Below are positions 42,973 through 52,058 of a DNA stretch of 64,000 nt, piece after piece. Each line of letters opens with the position of its first letter. Within the stretch, counting starts at the first letter, position 1. Below the pieces are notes generated by a model that was not told the DNA's origin, made no database searches, and was given only the letters and a program-made list of their open reading frames with translations. Both the position numbers and the translations under genes were made by a program. Origin of the DNA: Propionibacteriales bacterium (GTDB lineage Bacteria > Actinomycetota > Actinomycetes > Propionibacteriales > Nocardioidaceae); NCBI GenBank assembly GCA_026392415.1, contig JAPLCC010000047.1, positions 1 through 64,000 on the forward strand, in the 5' to 3' direction.

Positions 42973-45050
42973 CAGGCACCGGCCGGGCTGAGGACGGGGT
43001 GGGCGCCGGTGACGCCGGTCGCGCTGACGACGCCGACGGAGCGGACCTGGCGGGCCGCGCCCAGCTCGGAATAGGCCAGCACGGGGAGCCGGTCCACCGC
43101 CGGAGCCACCAGCCGTCGTACGGCGGCGCGGAGCTGGGGCGCGCAGACCAGGACCGGCCGGGTGCCGGTGTTCTCGGCGTTCTGGGCCGTCTGCACCAGA
43201 CCGAGCAGGACGGTCTGCGCCACGTCGGGATGCAGCACGATGATCGCGCCCTGCTCGGTGGGGCGCAGTCCTTCGAGCATCTGCTGCTCGAGCACCGGGT
43301 CGAAGCTGATCGCGTGCAGCACGCCATCGGCGACGTACGACGAGGCGAGTGCGGGCTCGAGGGCGGCGCGAGCCGCTTCGACCAGGCCGTCGAGATCCTT
43401 CGACGCGGACGCCCGGATGGACAGTGCCTCGAAGATCCGGACCAGGTCGCGGATCGGGATCCGCTCGTCGAGCAGCGCCCGCAGCACGCGCTGGACCTCG
43501 CCCAACGGCAGCTGCACCGGCGTGAGCTCCTCGATGACCACGGGGTGCGAACGCTTGACGATGTCGGTGAGCAGCCGGACGTCCTCGCGCCCGAGCAGCC
43601 GACTCGCGTGCTGGTGGACGACCTCGGAGAGGTGCGTGGTGACCACGGAGGCACGGTCGACCACGGTCGCGCCGCCGATCTCGGCCTGGTGCCGCAGCTC
43701 GGCCGGGATCCACTTGGCCTCGAGCCCGAAGACGGGCTCCTGGGTCGGCGTACCGGGGAGCGACCCGAGGAAGTCGCCGATGGCCAGCACCGTGCCGCGG
43801 GGTGCCTCGCCGCGGGCCACCTCGGCGCCGTACAACGTGATGGCGTACGTGTTGGGCGGCAGCTCGAGGTTGTCGCGGGTGCGCACGGGCGGGATCACGA
43901 TGCCGAGCTCCCCGGCGACCTTGCGGCGCAGCGCCTTGACGCGGTCGAGCAGGTCGCCGCCGGCGCGGGCGTCGACCAGGTCGATCAGGTCCGCGGAGAG
44001 CTCGAGGCCGAGGGGGTCGACGCGGATCTCTGCGGCGAGGGCCTCGGGGGAGTCCGGTGCCTCGACGAGCTCGCCGTTCGTCGTACTTCCGGCGGCTACC
44101 TCGGCGCCAGCCGCGTCCTCGTCGATCCGGCTGGCAGCGAGGAGGAACAGACCGCCGGCGAGCAGGAACGGCAGCTTCGGCAGGCCGGGGATCAGGCACA
44201 GGCCCAGGGCACCGAATCCCGCCACCCGCAACGGCATCTTGCGGGCGAAGACCTGGCCGACGATGTCCGAACCCATGTCGGAGTCGGCGACCGATCGGGT
44301 GACGATGAGGCCGGTGGCGACTGACAGCAGCAGGGCCGGGACCTGGGAGACCAGTCCGTCACCGATCGAGAGCAGGGAGTAGGTCTGGATCGCCTCGCTG
44401 AACGGCATGCCGTTCTGGGCGACGCCGATCGTGAAGCCGCCGAGCAGGTTGACCAGGGTGATGATGATGGCGGCGATCGCGTCGCCCTTCACGAACTTCG
44501 AGGCACCGTCCATCGCACCGTGGAAGTCGGCCTCGGCGTGCACCTCGGCCCGCCGACGGCGCGCCTCGTCCTCGTCGATGAGGCCGGAGTTCAGGTCGGC
44601 GTCGATCGCCATCTGCTTGCCGGGCATCGCGTCGAGCGCGAACCGGGCCCCGACCTCGGCGACGCGTCCGGCGCCGTTGGTGATGACGAGGAACTGGATG
44701 ACGAGAAGGATCGAGAAGACGATGAGGCCGACGATCAGCGAGCCGCCGACGACGAAGTGGCCGAACGTGTCGATCACCTTGCCGGCGTAGCCGTCGACGA
44801 GTACGAGACGGGTGGCGCTGACGTTGAGCGCGAGCCGGAAGAGCGTCATCACCAGGATCACCGACGGGAACGCGGCGAACTCCAGCGGCTTGTGGATGAA
44901 CATCGCGACCATCAGCACGAGCAGTGCGCCGGTGATGTTGAGGGCGATCAGCACGTCGAGGAGCATCGCCGGCAACGGCACCACCAGCATCACGACAATC
45001 ATCACGATGCCGAGGGGCACACCGAGCTTCGTCAGCGACTTCATGTCCAT
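42972..45050 (-). CDS. flhA: Flagellar biosynthesis protein FlhA
   Basis: The largest export-gate subunit, 692 residues, forming the nonameric ring of the flagellar type III secretion system. About eight membrane helices fill residues 1-320, including GVPLGIVMIVVMLVVPLPAM and the conserved loop GAGRVAEVGARFALDAMPGK with DADLNSGLIDEDEA, the family hallmark region. The cytoplasmic domain (330-690) binds export substrates and chaperones. The start MDMKSLTKLG at 45050 fits the family length; a start at 45089 would add 13 residues. It follows flhB with a 117-base gap containing two hairpins. Confidence 0.95.
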   Translation of the reverse strand: MDMKSLTKLGVPLGIVMIVVMLVVPLPAMLLDVLIALNITGALLVLMVAMFIHKPLEFAAFPSVILVMTLFRLALNVSATRLVLVDGYAGKVIDTFGHFVVGGSLIVGLIVFSILLVIQFLVITNGAGRVAEVGARFALDAMPGKQMAIDADLNSGLIDEDEARRRRAEVHAEADFHGAMDGASKFVKGDAIAAIIITLVNLLGGFTIGVAQNGMPFSEAIQTYSLLSIGDGLVSQVPALLLSVATGLIVTRSVADSDMGSDIVGQVFARKMPLRVAGFGALGLCLIPGLPKLPFLLAGGLFLLAASRIDEDAAGAEVAAGSTTNGELVEAPDSPEALAAEIRVDPLGLELSADLIDLVDARAGGDLLDRVKALRRKVAGELGIVIPPVRTRDNLELPPNTYAITLYGAEVARGEAPRGTVLAIGDFLGSLPGTPTQEPVFGLEAKWIPAELRHQAEIGGATVVDRASVVTTHLSEVVHQHASRLLGREDVRLLTDIVKRSHPVVIEELTPVQLPLGEVQRVLRALLDERIPIRDLVRIFEALSIRASASKDLDGLVEAARAALEPALASSYVADGVLHAISFDPVLEQQMLEGLRPTEQGAIIVLHPDVAQTVLLGLVQTAQNAENTGTRPVLVCAPQLRAAVRRLVAPAVDRLPVLAYSELGAARQVRSVGVVSATGVTGAHPVLSPAGA

Positions 45051-45099
45051 GGGGTGGGTCAACCTCTCGAGGGTCGCCGTCCATGGCACTGCAAGGGGA

Positions 45100-45138
45100 G
45101 ACGCCGTCCTGGCGTCGTACTCCCTGATCGGCGGGAGT
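45100..45138 (-). other. Two small hairpins in the flhB-flhA gap
   Basis: GACGCC (45100-45105) pairs with GGCGTC (45111-45116) over a 5-base loop, and ACTCCC (45119-45124) pairs with GGGAGT (45133-45138) over an 8-base loop. They occupy the untranslated gap before flhA and could adjust its expression relative to flhB; no T-run marks either as a terminator. Confidence 0.4.
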
Positions 45139-45167
45139 GGCGCGGGGTTGAGGTTTTCCCGCCGTGA

Positions 45168-46298
45168 TCAGCCGGTGATCGCGCGGCGCCGTCCCGCGTT
45201 GGTGAGCACCTCCGGCACCTCGTCGGTACGCCGGGGGCTGCGGTGCCGCCCGCCGTACTGGCCCGCGTTGCGGCGACTGAGCACGAAGGCCAGCACCTGC
45301 GCGACGGCGGCCCAGAGCTCGCGTGGGATCTCCTGACCGACCTCGCAGTGGCGGTAGATCGCCCGCGCCAGGGTGACGTCCTGGACGAGGGGGATGCGTT
45401 CCTCGGCGGCCCGTTCGCGGATCTTCGCTGCGATCGAGCCGGCACCCCGGGCGACCACCCGCGGTGCACCCCGCGCGGGGTCGTAGCGCAGGGCGACCGC
45501 GACGTGGGTGGGGTTCACCAGCAGCACGTCGGCCGTGGCGACGTCCGCCATCATCCGGTTGCGCGCGGCCGCCAGCTGCCGGCTGCGGATGGCGCTCTTG
45601 ATCATCGGATCGCCCTCGGCCTGCTTGTGCTCCTGCTTGATGTCGCTGTGGCTCATCCGGACCTGCTTGCCGATCCGGCGGCGCATCATGGCGTAGTCGG
45701 CGCCGGCCATGACCAGGCCGGCGACCGCGACGCTGATGATCAGGTGCGACACCTCGTCGGCGAGCAACGCCAGCACCGTCTCGACCGGGAGCACGTCGCC
45801 GACCAGCGGCATCATCGAGCGGACGGCGCCGTACGCGAGGAAGGCGACGACGCTGCTCTTCGCCAGCACCTTCACGCCCTCCCAGAAGGCGTGGGGACCG
45901 AACGCCCGCTTCGCGCCCTTGAACGGGTCGAGCTTCTTGGGATCCGGCTTGACCAGCTTGGGGGAGAGGTAGAAGCCGCCCTGGGCGAGGGCCGCGACCA
46001 CGCCGACGACCAGCACCATCGAGCCGAGGATCACCAGTGTCACCAGGACGTGCTGGGCCGCGTCGGTCAGCATGTCCAGCGCGAGCGGGATCGACGGCTG
46101 CGACGTGGCGCGCAGGTGCGTGGCCATCATCGAGCGGATCGCGTTGAGCTCGTTGTCGAGCAGCGGACCCATCGCCAGGGCGACGACCAGCAGGGCCGCC
46201 CAGCCGCCGAACTCGGGGGTCCGGGGGACCTGGCCGTCCTTCTTCGCCTGTTTCTTGCGCTTGGGAGTGGGTTTCTCGGTCTTCTCCTCGCTGCTCAT
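45168..46298 (-). CDS. flhB: Flagellar biosynthesis protein FlhB
   Basis: A 376-residue export-switch protein. The N-terminus (EEKTEKPTPKRKKQAKKDGQ) is the classical FlhB start, four membrane helices follow, and the autocleavage site NPTH is present in LLVNPTHVAVALRYD, so the Asn-Pro cleavage that changes export from hook to filament substrates should occur. The C-terminal 30 residues after LSRRNAGQ form an extra charged tail. It lies between fliR and flhA on the minus strand. Confidence 0.95.
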   Translation of the reverse strand: MSSEEKTEKPTPKRKKQAKKDGQVPRTPEFGGWAALLVVALAMGPLLDNELNAIRSMMATHLRATSQPSIPLALDMLTDAAQHVLVTLVILGSMVLVVGVVAALAQGGFYLSPKLVKPDPKKLDPFKGAKRAFGPHAFWEGVKVLAKSSVVAFLAYGAVRSMMPLVGDVLPVETVLALLADEVSHLIISVAVAGLVMAGADYAMMRRRIGKQVRMSHSDIKQEHKQAEGDPMIKSAIRSRQLAAARNRMMADVATADVLLVNPTHVAVALRYDPARGAPRVVARGAGSIAAKIRERAAEERIPLVQDVTLARAIYRHCEVGQEIPRELWAAVAQVLAFVLSRRNAGQYGGRHRSPRRTDEVPEVLTNAGRRRAITG

Positions 46299-46310
46299 CC
46301 GGGGTCCCCG

Positions 46311-46351
46311 CGACGTTGTTCGGGGGAGCGAAGCGGAGGAGAAGAACGTCG
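46311..46351 (-). other. Hairpin in the fliR-flhB gap
   Basis: CGACGTTGTTC (46311-46321) and GAAGAACGTCG (46341-46351) pair at 10 of 11 positions around a 19-base loop. The structure lies in the 61-base gap just before the flhB start codon and could tune flhB translation or mRNA stability. Confidence 0.45.
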
Positions 46352-46359
46352 TGGGGTGG

Positions 46360-47127
46360 TCATGTTGCCCCCGCCATCGAGGCCATCGCCTCGTTCGCCA
46401 TCTCGACCAGGTGGTCGACGGCGCCGGGCAGCATCGGGAAGGACAGCCCGAGCAGCAGCAGGGTCAGTCCGACCTTGGCCGGGAACATCACGTTGAGGGC
46501 GTTGAGCTGCGGGGCGACCTTGGTGAGCAGGGCGAGCGCGAGGTCGGCGACGAACAGCACCGCGATCATCGGCAGCGCCATCTGCACCGCGACGGTGAAG
46601 AACATCGAGAAGGCGGTGACGAGCACGGCGTCCCAGTTGGACACGTCGGGCATGCCCGTCAGCGGCAGGTACTTGAAGGTGCTGAGCAACCCGCCGATCA
46701 CCAGCAGGTGTCCGCCGGACACCATCAGCAGGATCGTGGCGAGCATCTGGTGGAACCGCCCGAAGACGGTGTTCATGTTCATGCCGAGCGGGTCCCATGC
46801 CGAGGCCAGCGCGAAGCCACCGAACAGGTCGATCAGGGCGCCGGCCGCGCCGATCGCCGAGAAGAGCAGCATCGTCACGTAGCCCATGGCCAGCCCGATC
46901 AGGGCCTGCGAGGTCGTGGCGAGGAGCAGTCCGGGCGTCGTACTCGGAAGGTCCTGGGTGGCCAGCGTCGGCGCCATCGACAGGGACAGGCCCAGAGCGA
47001 GGATCACCTTGGCCATCGACGGGATCCCGCGCGTGGAGAACGGGGGTACGACGATGAGCCACGTCGCCACCCGCACCGAGGCGAGCAGCAGCGCGGTCAG
47101 CTGGGCACCGTCCACGGACAGGATCAC
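46360..47127 (-). CDS. fliR: Flagellar biosynthesis protein FliR
   Basis: A 255-residue export-gate component with six hydrophobic segments, starting at GTG. The N-terminal stretch VRVATWLIVVPPFSTRGIPS is typical of FliR, and the middle segment (LIGLAMGYVTMLLFSAIGAA) and C-terminal LLLLGLSFPMLPGAVDHLVE agree. With FliP and FliQ it forms the helical core through which flagellar proteins leave the cell. It lies 27 bases after fliQ. Confidence 0.93.
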   Translation of the reverse strand: MILSVDGAQLTALLLASVRVATWLIVVPPFSTRGIPSMAKVILALGLSLSMAPTLATQDLPSTTPGLLLATTSQALIGLAMGYVTMLLFSAIGAAGALIDLFGGFALASAWDPLGMNMNTVFGRFHQMLATILLMVSGGHLLVIGGLLSTFKYLPLTGMPDVSNWDAVLVTAFSMFFTVAVQMALPMIAVLFVADLALALLTKVAPQLNALNVMFPAKVGLTLLLLGLSFPMLPGAVDHLVEMANEAMASMAGAT

Positions 47128-47154
47128 GACGGATTCACCTGGGTCACCGGGTCG

Positions 47155-47424
47155 CTAGACGAGCAGGCTCGGGAGGATGTCGAAGAGCTCCTGCGTGAAG
47201 GAGATCAGGGTGTGCAGCATCCAGTTGCCGCAGAACAGCAGGGCCAGGCCCACGCCGACCAGCTTCGGCACGAAGGAGAGGGTGAACTCCTGGATCTGCG
47301 TCATCGACTGGAACAGCGAGATCACGAAGCCGATCACCAGCGAGGTCGCGAGGATCGGCGCCGACAGCTTGAGCGCCACCAGCATCGTCTTGAGGGCGAT
47401 CTCGATGATCGCGGTGTCCGTCAT
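47155..47424 (-). CDS. fliQ: Flagellar biosynthesis protein FliQ
   Basis: An 89-residue two-helix export-gate protein of exactly the family length. The first helix segment reads MLVALKLSAPILATSLVIGF and the loop FQSMTQIQEFTLSFVPKLVG is the FliQ signature. ATG 47424 was preferred over an upstream in-frame start that would add 20 Arg/Gly-rich residues overlapping the previous gap. Four copies assemble with FliP and FliR. Confidence 0.94.
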   Translation of the reverse strand: MTDTAIIEIALKTMLVALKLSAPILATSLVIGFVISLFQSMTQIQEFTLSFVPKLVGVGLALLFCGNWMLHTLISFTQELFDILPSLLV

Positions 47425-47435
47425 GGCGTGCCCAC

Positions 47436-48227
47436 CTAACCCGTCCCGTAGGAGGCGACGAGGGACTTGATGACCAGGGCCCACCCGTCGACCATCACGA
47501 ACAGCAGAAGCTTGAACGGCAGCGACACCATCACCGGCGGCATCATCATCATGCCGAGACTCATCAGCGCCCCGCTGACGACGATGTCGATCACCAGGAA
47601 CGGGATGAAGATGATGAACCCGATGATGAAGGCGTCCTTGAGCTCGGACAGCACGAACGCCGGGATCAGCGTGGCCGTGGAGACGTCTTCACGGTTCTCG
47701 GGCAGATCGCGGTCGGCGACCGAGGTCAGGAGCATCAGCTCCTCGTCGCCCGTGTTGTCGAGCATGAACGCGCGCAGCGGCTCCATTCCGTCGTGGAACG
47801 CCTCCGAGGTCTTCTTGTCCCCGTCGAGGTAGGGCTGCACGCCGTCGTCGTTGATCTGCCCCAGCACCGGCGCCATGATGAACAGGCTCAGGAAGAGCGC
47901 GAGGCCGGCGAGCACCTGGTTGTTCGGCGTCTGCTGGAGGCCGAGCGCGTTGCGGGTCAGGCCCAGCACCACGAGGATCTTCGTGAAGCTGGTGCAGGTG
48001 AGCATGATCGCCGGCAGGAGGCTGACGAGGGTCAGCGCCAGGAACACCACCAGGCTGTTGCTCGGCTTGTCGGTCATGCCGGTGAGATCGATCTGCACCG
48101 AACCGCCATTGCCCGGGCCGCCCGGCCCGTCAGGGCCGACGGGCTCGGCCATCGCCGCCGCCGGGACAAGGAGGACCAGGCCGATCGTCCCGACGAACAG
48201 GATGACCAGCCGACGCAGGGCCGTCAT
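47436..48227 (-). CDS. fliP: Flagellar biosynthesis protein FliP
   Basis: A 263-residue gate protein with a cleavable-type signal sequence (RRLVILFVGTIGLVLLVPAA, then AMAEP). The conserved core is visible in LTLVSLLPAIMLTCTSFTKI, RNALGLQQTPNNQVLAGLAL and the C-terminal PVMVSLPFKLLLFVMVDGW. Five FliP chains make the export-gate ring. It overlaps fliO by four bases. Confidence 0.95.
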   Translation of the reverse strand: MTALRRLVILFVGTIGLVLLVPAAAMAEPVGPDGPGGPGNGGSVQIDLTGMTDKPSNSLVVFLALTLVSLLPAIMLTCTSFTKILVVLGLTRNALGLQQTPNNQVLAGLALFLSLFIMAPVLGQINDDGVQPYLDGDKKTSEAFHDGMEPLRAFMLDNTGDEELMLLTSVADRDLPENREDVSTATLIPAFVLSELKDAFIIGFIIFIPFLVIDIVVSGALMSLGMMMMPPVMVSLPFKLLLFVMVDGWALVIKSLVASYGTG

Positions 48228-48724
48228 GACGCGTGCCGTCGCGGTGGGTCGGGGGCCTCGGCGGAGCCGCCGGTGAACGCGGCGAGGGTCTGCTTCCAGG
48301 TCTGGGGTGACAGCACCGATCCGGCGAGCGGACCATGGCCGGCGGACAACTTCGCCGGAGCCTTCGCCGGAGCCTTCTCCGGAGCCTCGGCAGAGACGTC
48401 GACCATCCGGCGGTGTCGGGCGGGCTCGGGCTCCACCTCGGCCGCGAGGTCGAGACCGATCTCGTCCGGCTCCACCTCGGCGAGCAGCGTGACCTGCTGC
48501 TCCGTGGTGCCGATGACCAGCACCCGGGTGCCGATCGAGACCACGGCGACGCCCATGCCGCGGCCCAGCGCCTGGCGGTGCACGACCTGGATCGCTGCGC
48601 CACTGGGCGCCTTGAACCGGCGGTTGACCATGCGGGCGATGAGCAGCATCAGCCCGACGACGACGGCGAGCGAGCCGACCAGCCGAACGGCCAGCTCCCC
48701 GATGCTCGCGTCTGCGCCGGACAT
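48224..48724 (-). CDS. fliO: Flagellar biosynthesis protein FliO
   Basis: A 166-residue protein with one N-terminal helix (LVGSLAVVVGLMLLIARMV) and the FliO domain (IQVVHRQALGRGMGVAVVSI, then LVIGTTEQQVTLL). FliO helps assemble FliP. The C-terminal half is low-complexity and contains three 12-base tandem repeats (48351-48386) encoding a KAPAKAPAK-like stretch. It overlaps fliP by four bases and follows fliN by four. Confidence 0.85.
   Translation of the reverse strand: MSGADASIGELAVRLVGSLAVVVGLMLLIARMVNRRFKAPSGAAIQVVHRQALGRGMGVAVVSIGTRVLVIGTTEQQVTLLAEVEPDEIGLDLAAEVEPEPARHRRMVDVSAEAPEKAPAKAPAKLSAGHGPLAGSVLSPQTWKQTLAAFTGGSAEAPDPPRRHAS
48351..48386 (-). repeat. Three tandem 12-base units inside fliO
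   Basis: TTCGCCGGAGCC (plus strand) occurs at 48351-48362 and 48363-48374 and with one change at 48375-48386. The units are in frame and encode a lysine/alanine/proline repeat in the variable tail of FliO. Confidence 0.85.
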
Positions 48725-48728
48725 GGGA

Positions 48729-49544
48729 TCAGACCGCCGCTGCAGCGTCGACGATCTCGGTGACCCGGAGGCCGAAGTCCTCGTCCACCACGACGACCTC
48801 GCCGCGGGCGACGAGCCGGCCGTTCACGAGCAGGTCGGCGGGGCTCCCGGCCGCGCGGTCGAGCTCGAGCACCGCACCGGGGGTGAGGGCGAGCAGGTCG
48901 CGCACCGTCATCCGGGTGCGCCCCAGCTCGACGGTCACCTCCATGTCCACGCCGTGCAGGAGCTCCAGCCCCCGCGGCGGTACGGCGGGCGTACCGAAGG
49001 CCGGCACGAACGGTGCGTCGAGCGCCGACGGGGTCTCATGGGTCGCGGCGGAGTCGGTCGGCGCGGCAGCGGCGATGTCCTCGGCCGCGAGCGGTTCGCG
49101 GGCACCGGCCAACGTGCTGTCCGGCACCAGCACGGCCGCGGCGATGCCGAGGCCGATCAGCGGCACGGTGCTGAACGTTGCGCCGAGCTCGGTCGCGATG
49201 TCGAAGCCGTCGGCACCGAGGTCGAGGGTCCGGGCGCCCTGGGCGCGGGCGCCCAGGCGCAGCGCTGCTGCGTCGATCGCCGGCTGGACCGCGGCGGCGA
49301 CATCGAGGTCGCCCAGCGGGCTCGACGCGAGCGCGTCGACCAGTTCCTTGCCGATCAGGATCGCGACCGAGCCGGGCACGCCGCCGTCCAGGTCCGCGAT
49401 CGCGCCACCAGCGAAGGCCGCCGCGACGTGCGGTGAGCCGGGCTGCACCGGACCCAGGGTCAGCGGCGTCACGGCCGGCAGTGACTGCGCTGCGGCCTCA
49501 GCCACGGCCAGGGCCAGCTCGGTCGGGTCGAGAGCGGTGGTCAT
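48729..49544 (-). CDS. fliN: Flagellar motor switch protein FliN with long N-terminal domain
   Basis: A 271-residue FliN. The C-terminal 80 residues are the SpoA domain ([54 protein letters not shown]). Ordinary FliN is about 100-140 residues; here an extra 180 residues, including [20 protein letters not shown], resemble the CheC/FliY-like arrangement, though no phosphatase motif was identified. ATG 49544 overlaps the fliM stop by four bases. It is part of the C-ring that sets rotation direction. Confidence 0.9.
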   Translation of the reverse strand: MTTALDPTELALAVAEAAAQSLPAVTPLTLGPVQPGSPHVAAAFAGGAIADLDGGVPGSVAILIGKELVDALASSPLGDLDVAAAVQPAIDAAALRLGARAQGARTLDLGADGFDIATELGATFSTVPLIGLGIAAAVLVPDSTLAGAREPLAAEDIAAAAPTDSAATHETPSALDAPFVPAFGTPAVPPRGLELLHGVDMEVTVELGRTRMTVRDLLALTPGAVLELDRAAGSPADLLVNGRLVARGEVVVVDEDFGLRVTEIVDAAAAV

Positions 49545-50467
49545 GAGTTCTCCTCGGGCGTGGTGACGATGAGGGCAGCCAGGCGCTGGCCGCGAGCACC
49601 GGGGGTGGCGTGAGCGAAGGTGTTGCCGTCCACGGCGACGTCCAGCGGAGCCGAGGCCGGGTGGGTCAGTCGGACCACGGAGCCGGGTGCGAGCGCTGCC
49701 AGGGCCTCCGGATCCATGGCGATCGGTCGGAAGCGCACCGCCACGGAGACCGGGACCCGGCTGAACTGTTCGTGCAACAGGTGCGAGGACTCCGCCCGCT
49801 GCGCGCGTTCGCGGTCGGAGACGGCGCCACTGCCGGCCGCGTTCGCGAGGTGCGGGAGCAGGCCGGAGAAGGGCAGGCAGATCGACATCCGGTGGGCGCG
49901 CTCGCCGATCCGGAGGTCCAGGCCGACCACCACCATCACGTCGGCGGCGCTGGCCGCCTGGGCGAACTGCGGGCTGTACTCGATCCCGGTGACGGTCGGG
50001 TCGAGCACCACGATGCCGTCGAGCGAATAGCGCATCTCGCTGAGCAGCCGCTCGACCAGGCCGCGGATGACGCCGTCCTCGATCTCGGTCAGCGGCCGGT
50101 CGGGCTGGTCGTCGGAGCCGGGGCCGCCGAGCATGTGGTCGACGCACGACATGGTGGCGAAGAGCGGGATCTCCAGCACGCCCGTGCCCGGCATCGGGTC
50201 GGCCGAGAACAGGGTCAGGTACGTCGACGGGCCGAGGCTGTCGACGTACTCCGCGTAGGTGCGCTGGTCGATCCCGGCGAGCGTCACCGAGCACACCGTC
50301 CGCAGCGAGCTGGTGAAGACGGTGGTCGCCTGGCGCGCGAATCCGTCGAAGCCGAGCTGCAACGTGCGCTGGTGCTCGCGCGAGAGCTGGATCGGCCGCC
50401 GGAAGTCGTACGGCGTCGGTTCTGCCGTACGAGCACGACGGCGGGGCCGCTGCGGGGCGAGGGTCAC
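49541..50467 (-). CDS. fliM: Flagellar motor switch protein FliM
   Basis: A 308-residue switch protein from GTG 50467. [20 protein letters not shown] is the typical FliM start of the middle domain, with [19 protein letters not shown] and MLGGPG following, and a SpoA domain at the end ([39 protein letters not shown]). A GTG at 50515 would add 16 residues, but those codons (TGT, GAT, GGG, CCA) are unlike the GC-ending codons of the gene, so the shorter form is preferred. The CheY-binding EIDALL-type peptide normally at the N-terminus was not seen. Confidence 0.9.
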   Translation of the reverse strand: MTLAPQRPRRRARTAEPTPYDFRRPIQLSREHQRTLQLGFDGFARQATTVFTSSLRTVCSVTLAGIDQRTYAEYVDSLGPSTYLTLFSADPMPGTGVLEIPLFATMSCVDHMLGGPGSDDQPDRPLTEIEDGVIRGLVERLLSEMRYSLDGIVVLDPTVTGIEYSPQFAQAASAADVMVVVGLDLRIGERAHRMSICLPFSGLLPHLANAAGSGAVSDRERAQRAESSHLLHEQFSRVPVSVAVRFRPIAMDPEALAALAPGSVVRLTHPASAPLDVAVDGNTFAHATPGARGQRLAALIVTTPEENS

Positions 50468-50580
50468 GAATGGCCCATCGTCGGCGCGACAGGTGACCTG
50501 AGGGGTCGCGAGCACGCCATGCGGTCACGGCTGCATGACCCGATGTGACTACCCAGGGTCCCGGGGACGGTCCCAAGCCG

Positions 50581-50634
50581 CTGGTCGAGGAGCGGCGTTG
50601 GTCGAGGAGGTTGCGCAGCAACCGTCTCGAGACC
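50581..50634 (-). repeat. Dispersed palindromic repeat, copy B plus a partial copy
   Basis: Bases 50596-50634 are the exact reverse complement of copy A at 25704-25742. The element begins directly after the fliL stop codon on the minus strand. It is followed by a second partial unit (50581-50595) repeating TGGTCGAGGAG and able to form a small CCGCT/AGCGG hairpin. The pair fills part of the fliL-fliM gap, the largest gap in this half of the cluster. Confidence 0.92.
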
Positions 50635-51068
50635 TACTGCGTCACGTACTCGGTGAAGAGCACCTCCATGACGTCGCCGTGGAACCGTTCGTGCAGGAGC
50701 TCCTCCAGATCGTGGCGCAGCTCCTCGCGCGCCTCGGGCTTGTTGACCTCGCCGACCGGGCGGCCACTGAAGACCGTGATCGCGGAGTCCAGGGCCGGGC
50801 TGCCGTCCACCTCGTGTGCACCCTCGACGAGCTGGAGGGCCAGGCCGAGTCGCAGGTAGTGGCCGCCGGCCAGGTTGACCTGGATCGGCTCGAGGCGCAC
50901 CACCTCGCCGGGCTTGGCCTCGACCTCGCCCTTCGGCTTCAGCGCGAACTGCCATGCGCCGCCTGCGGCGAGGCCGACGACAGCGAGGATGATCCCGATC
51001 ATCTTGACCTTGCCGGACTTGGCCTCCGGTTCCGCGGCGGGCGGCTTGGTGGCGACAGCGGTACTCAT
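50634..51068 (-). CDS. fliL: Flagellar basal body-associated protein FliL
   Basis: A 144-residue single-pass protein: short cytoplasmic part, helix (VKMIGIILAVVGLAAGGAWQ), then the periplasmic FliL domain with HYLRLGLALQLVEGAHEVDG and REELRHDLEELLHERFHGDV. It stabilises stator complexes around the motor. ATG 51068 overlaps motB by four bases. Its stop codon abuts copy B of the dispersed palindromic repeat. Confidence 0.9.
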   Translation of the reverse strand: MSTAVATKPPAAEPEAKSGKVKMIGIILAVVGLAAGGAWQFALKPKGEVEAKPGEVVRLEPIQVNLAGGHYLRLGLALQLVEGAHEVDGSPALDSAITVFSGRPVGEVNKPEAREELRHDLEELLHERFHGDVMEVLFTEYVTQ

Positions 51069-52057
51069 GGTGACCTCTCCTCGGTGCCGGGTCGGCCTGC
51101 GGCCGTCGGGTGGTCGGTGGTGACGGGGCCGACGCGGCCCGACGCCCTGGGTAGTTCGTCGAGGCCGGCCTGGCGGCGTACCTCGTCGTAGGCATCGCCC
51201 ATCAGGGCGCGGGTCTCGGCCGGCTCCTGGCTGAGGACGACGATGTCGACGCGCTTGTTGATCTTGTTCGCGTCGGTGCTGGCCGGGTCGATCAGCGGCT
51301 TGGTGTGCCCGAACCCGGTGGCCCGCAGCCGCGGCGCGCGGATGCCGTGGACCTCCTCCAGGCGCCGCAGGACATGCGCCGCGCGGGCCAGCGAGAGCTC
51401 CCAGTCGGTCGGGAAGAACTTCGGCTTCACCTTCTCCTGCGTGGTGTGGCCGTCGAGCTCGATCGGTTCGGTCAGGGTCTGCAGCACGGGTGCCAGGACG
51501 TCCACGACGCGGCGGCCACGGTCGGTCAGCTCGGCGATGTTCGCCCGGAAGACGACGTGCTGGGACACCAGGCTCACCACGAGTCCGCGTTCGTCGATCG
51601 TGGCCCGGACGTCGTCGCGCAGGCCTTCCTTGCGCAGAGCCTTGTCGATGCGCTCCCACACCTTCAGCAACCGGTCCACCTCGGCAGTGGCGTCGCCGTA
51701 CTGGCGTTCGCGGCGCAGGCGTTCGGTCTCGGCGACGATCTTGCCGACGAGCTCGCGCTGGTCCTTCGGCACCTGGGCCAGCAGCACCTGTTGGGTCGTC
51801 TCGCCCGGGTCGTCGACACCCTTGGCGTTGTTGACGGGGTCGGCGCCGTTGAGGATGGACGACTCGCGTCCGAAGCCCTCGGCCAGGCCGTTCTTGAGTT
51901 CGGCGTACTTCACCTCGTCGACCTGGCTCATGGCATAGAGAACGATGAACAGGGCCATCAGGACGGTGATCATGTCGGCGTACGACACGAGCCAGCGTTC
52001 GTGGTTCTCGTGCTCCTCCTCCAGCCCCTTGCGCGGCTTCTTCGCCTTCGCGGACAT
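51065..52057 (-). CDS. motB: Flagellar motor stator protein MotB
   Basis: A 330-residue stator subunit. The proton-binding aspartate is D28 in SYADMITVLMALFIVLYA, and the OmpA-like peptidoglycan-binding domain lies near residues 170-290 (IELDGHTTQEKVKPKF, LSLARAAHVLRRLEE, RVDIVVLSQEP). NHERWLVSYADM at the start is typical. It overlaps fliL and follows motA by one base, so the stator pair is made together. Confidence 0.93.
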   Translation of the reverse strand: MSAKAKKPRKGLEEEHENHERWLVSYADMITVLMALFIVLYAMSQVDEVKYAELKNGLAEGFGRESSILNGADPVNNAKGVDDPGETTQQVLLAQVPKDQRELVGKIVAETERLRRERQYGDATAEVDRLLKVWERIDKALRKEGLRDDVRATIDERGLVVSLVSQHVVFRANIAELTDRGRRVVDVLAPVLQTLTEPIELDGHTTQEKVKPKFFPTDWELSLARAAHVLRRLEEVHGIRAPRLRATGFGHTKPLIDPASTDANKINKRVDIVVLSQEPAETRALMGDAYDEVRRQAGLDELPRASGRVGPVTTDHPTAAGRPGTEERSP

Positions 52058-52058
52058 C

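Noticed and set aside
50467-50515. Longer FliM start at GTG 50515
   Set aside because: The 16 extra codons include TGT, GAT, GGG and CCA, unlike the GC-ending codons of the gene, and no ribosome site precedes them; it remains possible.
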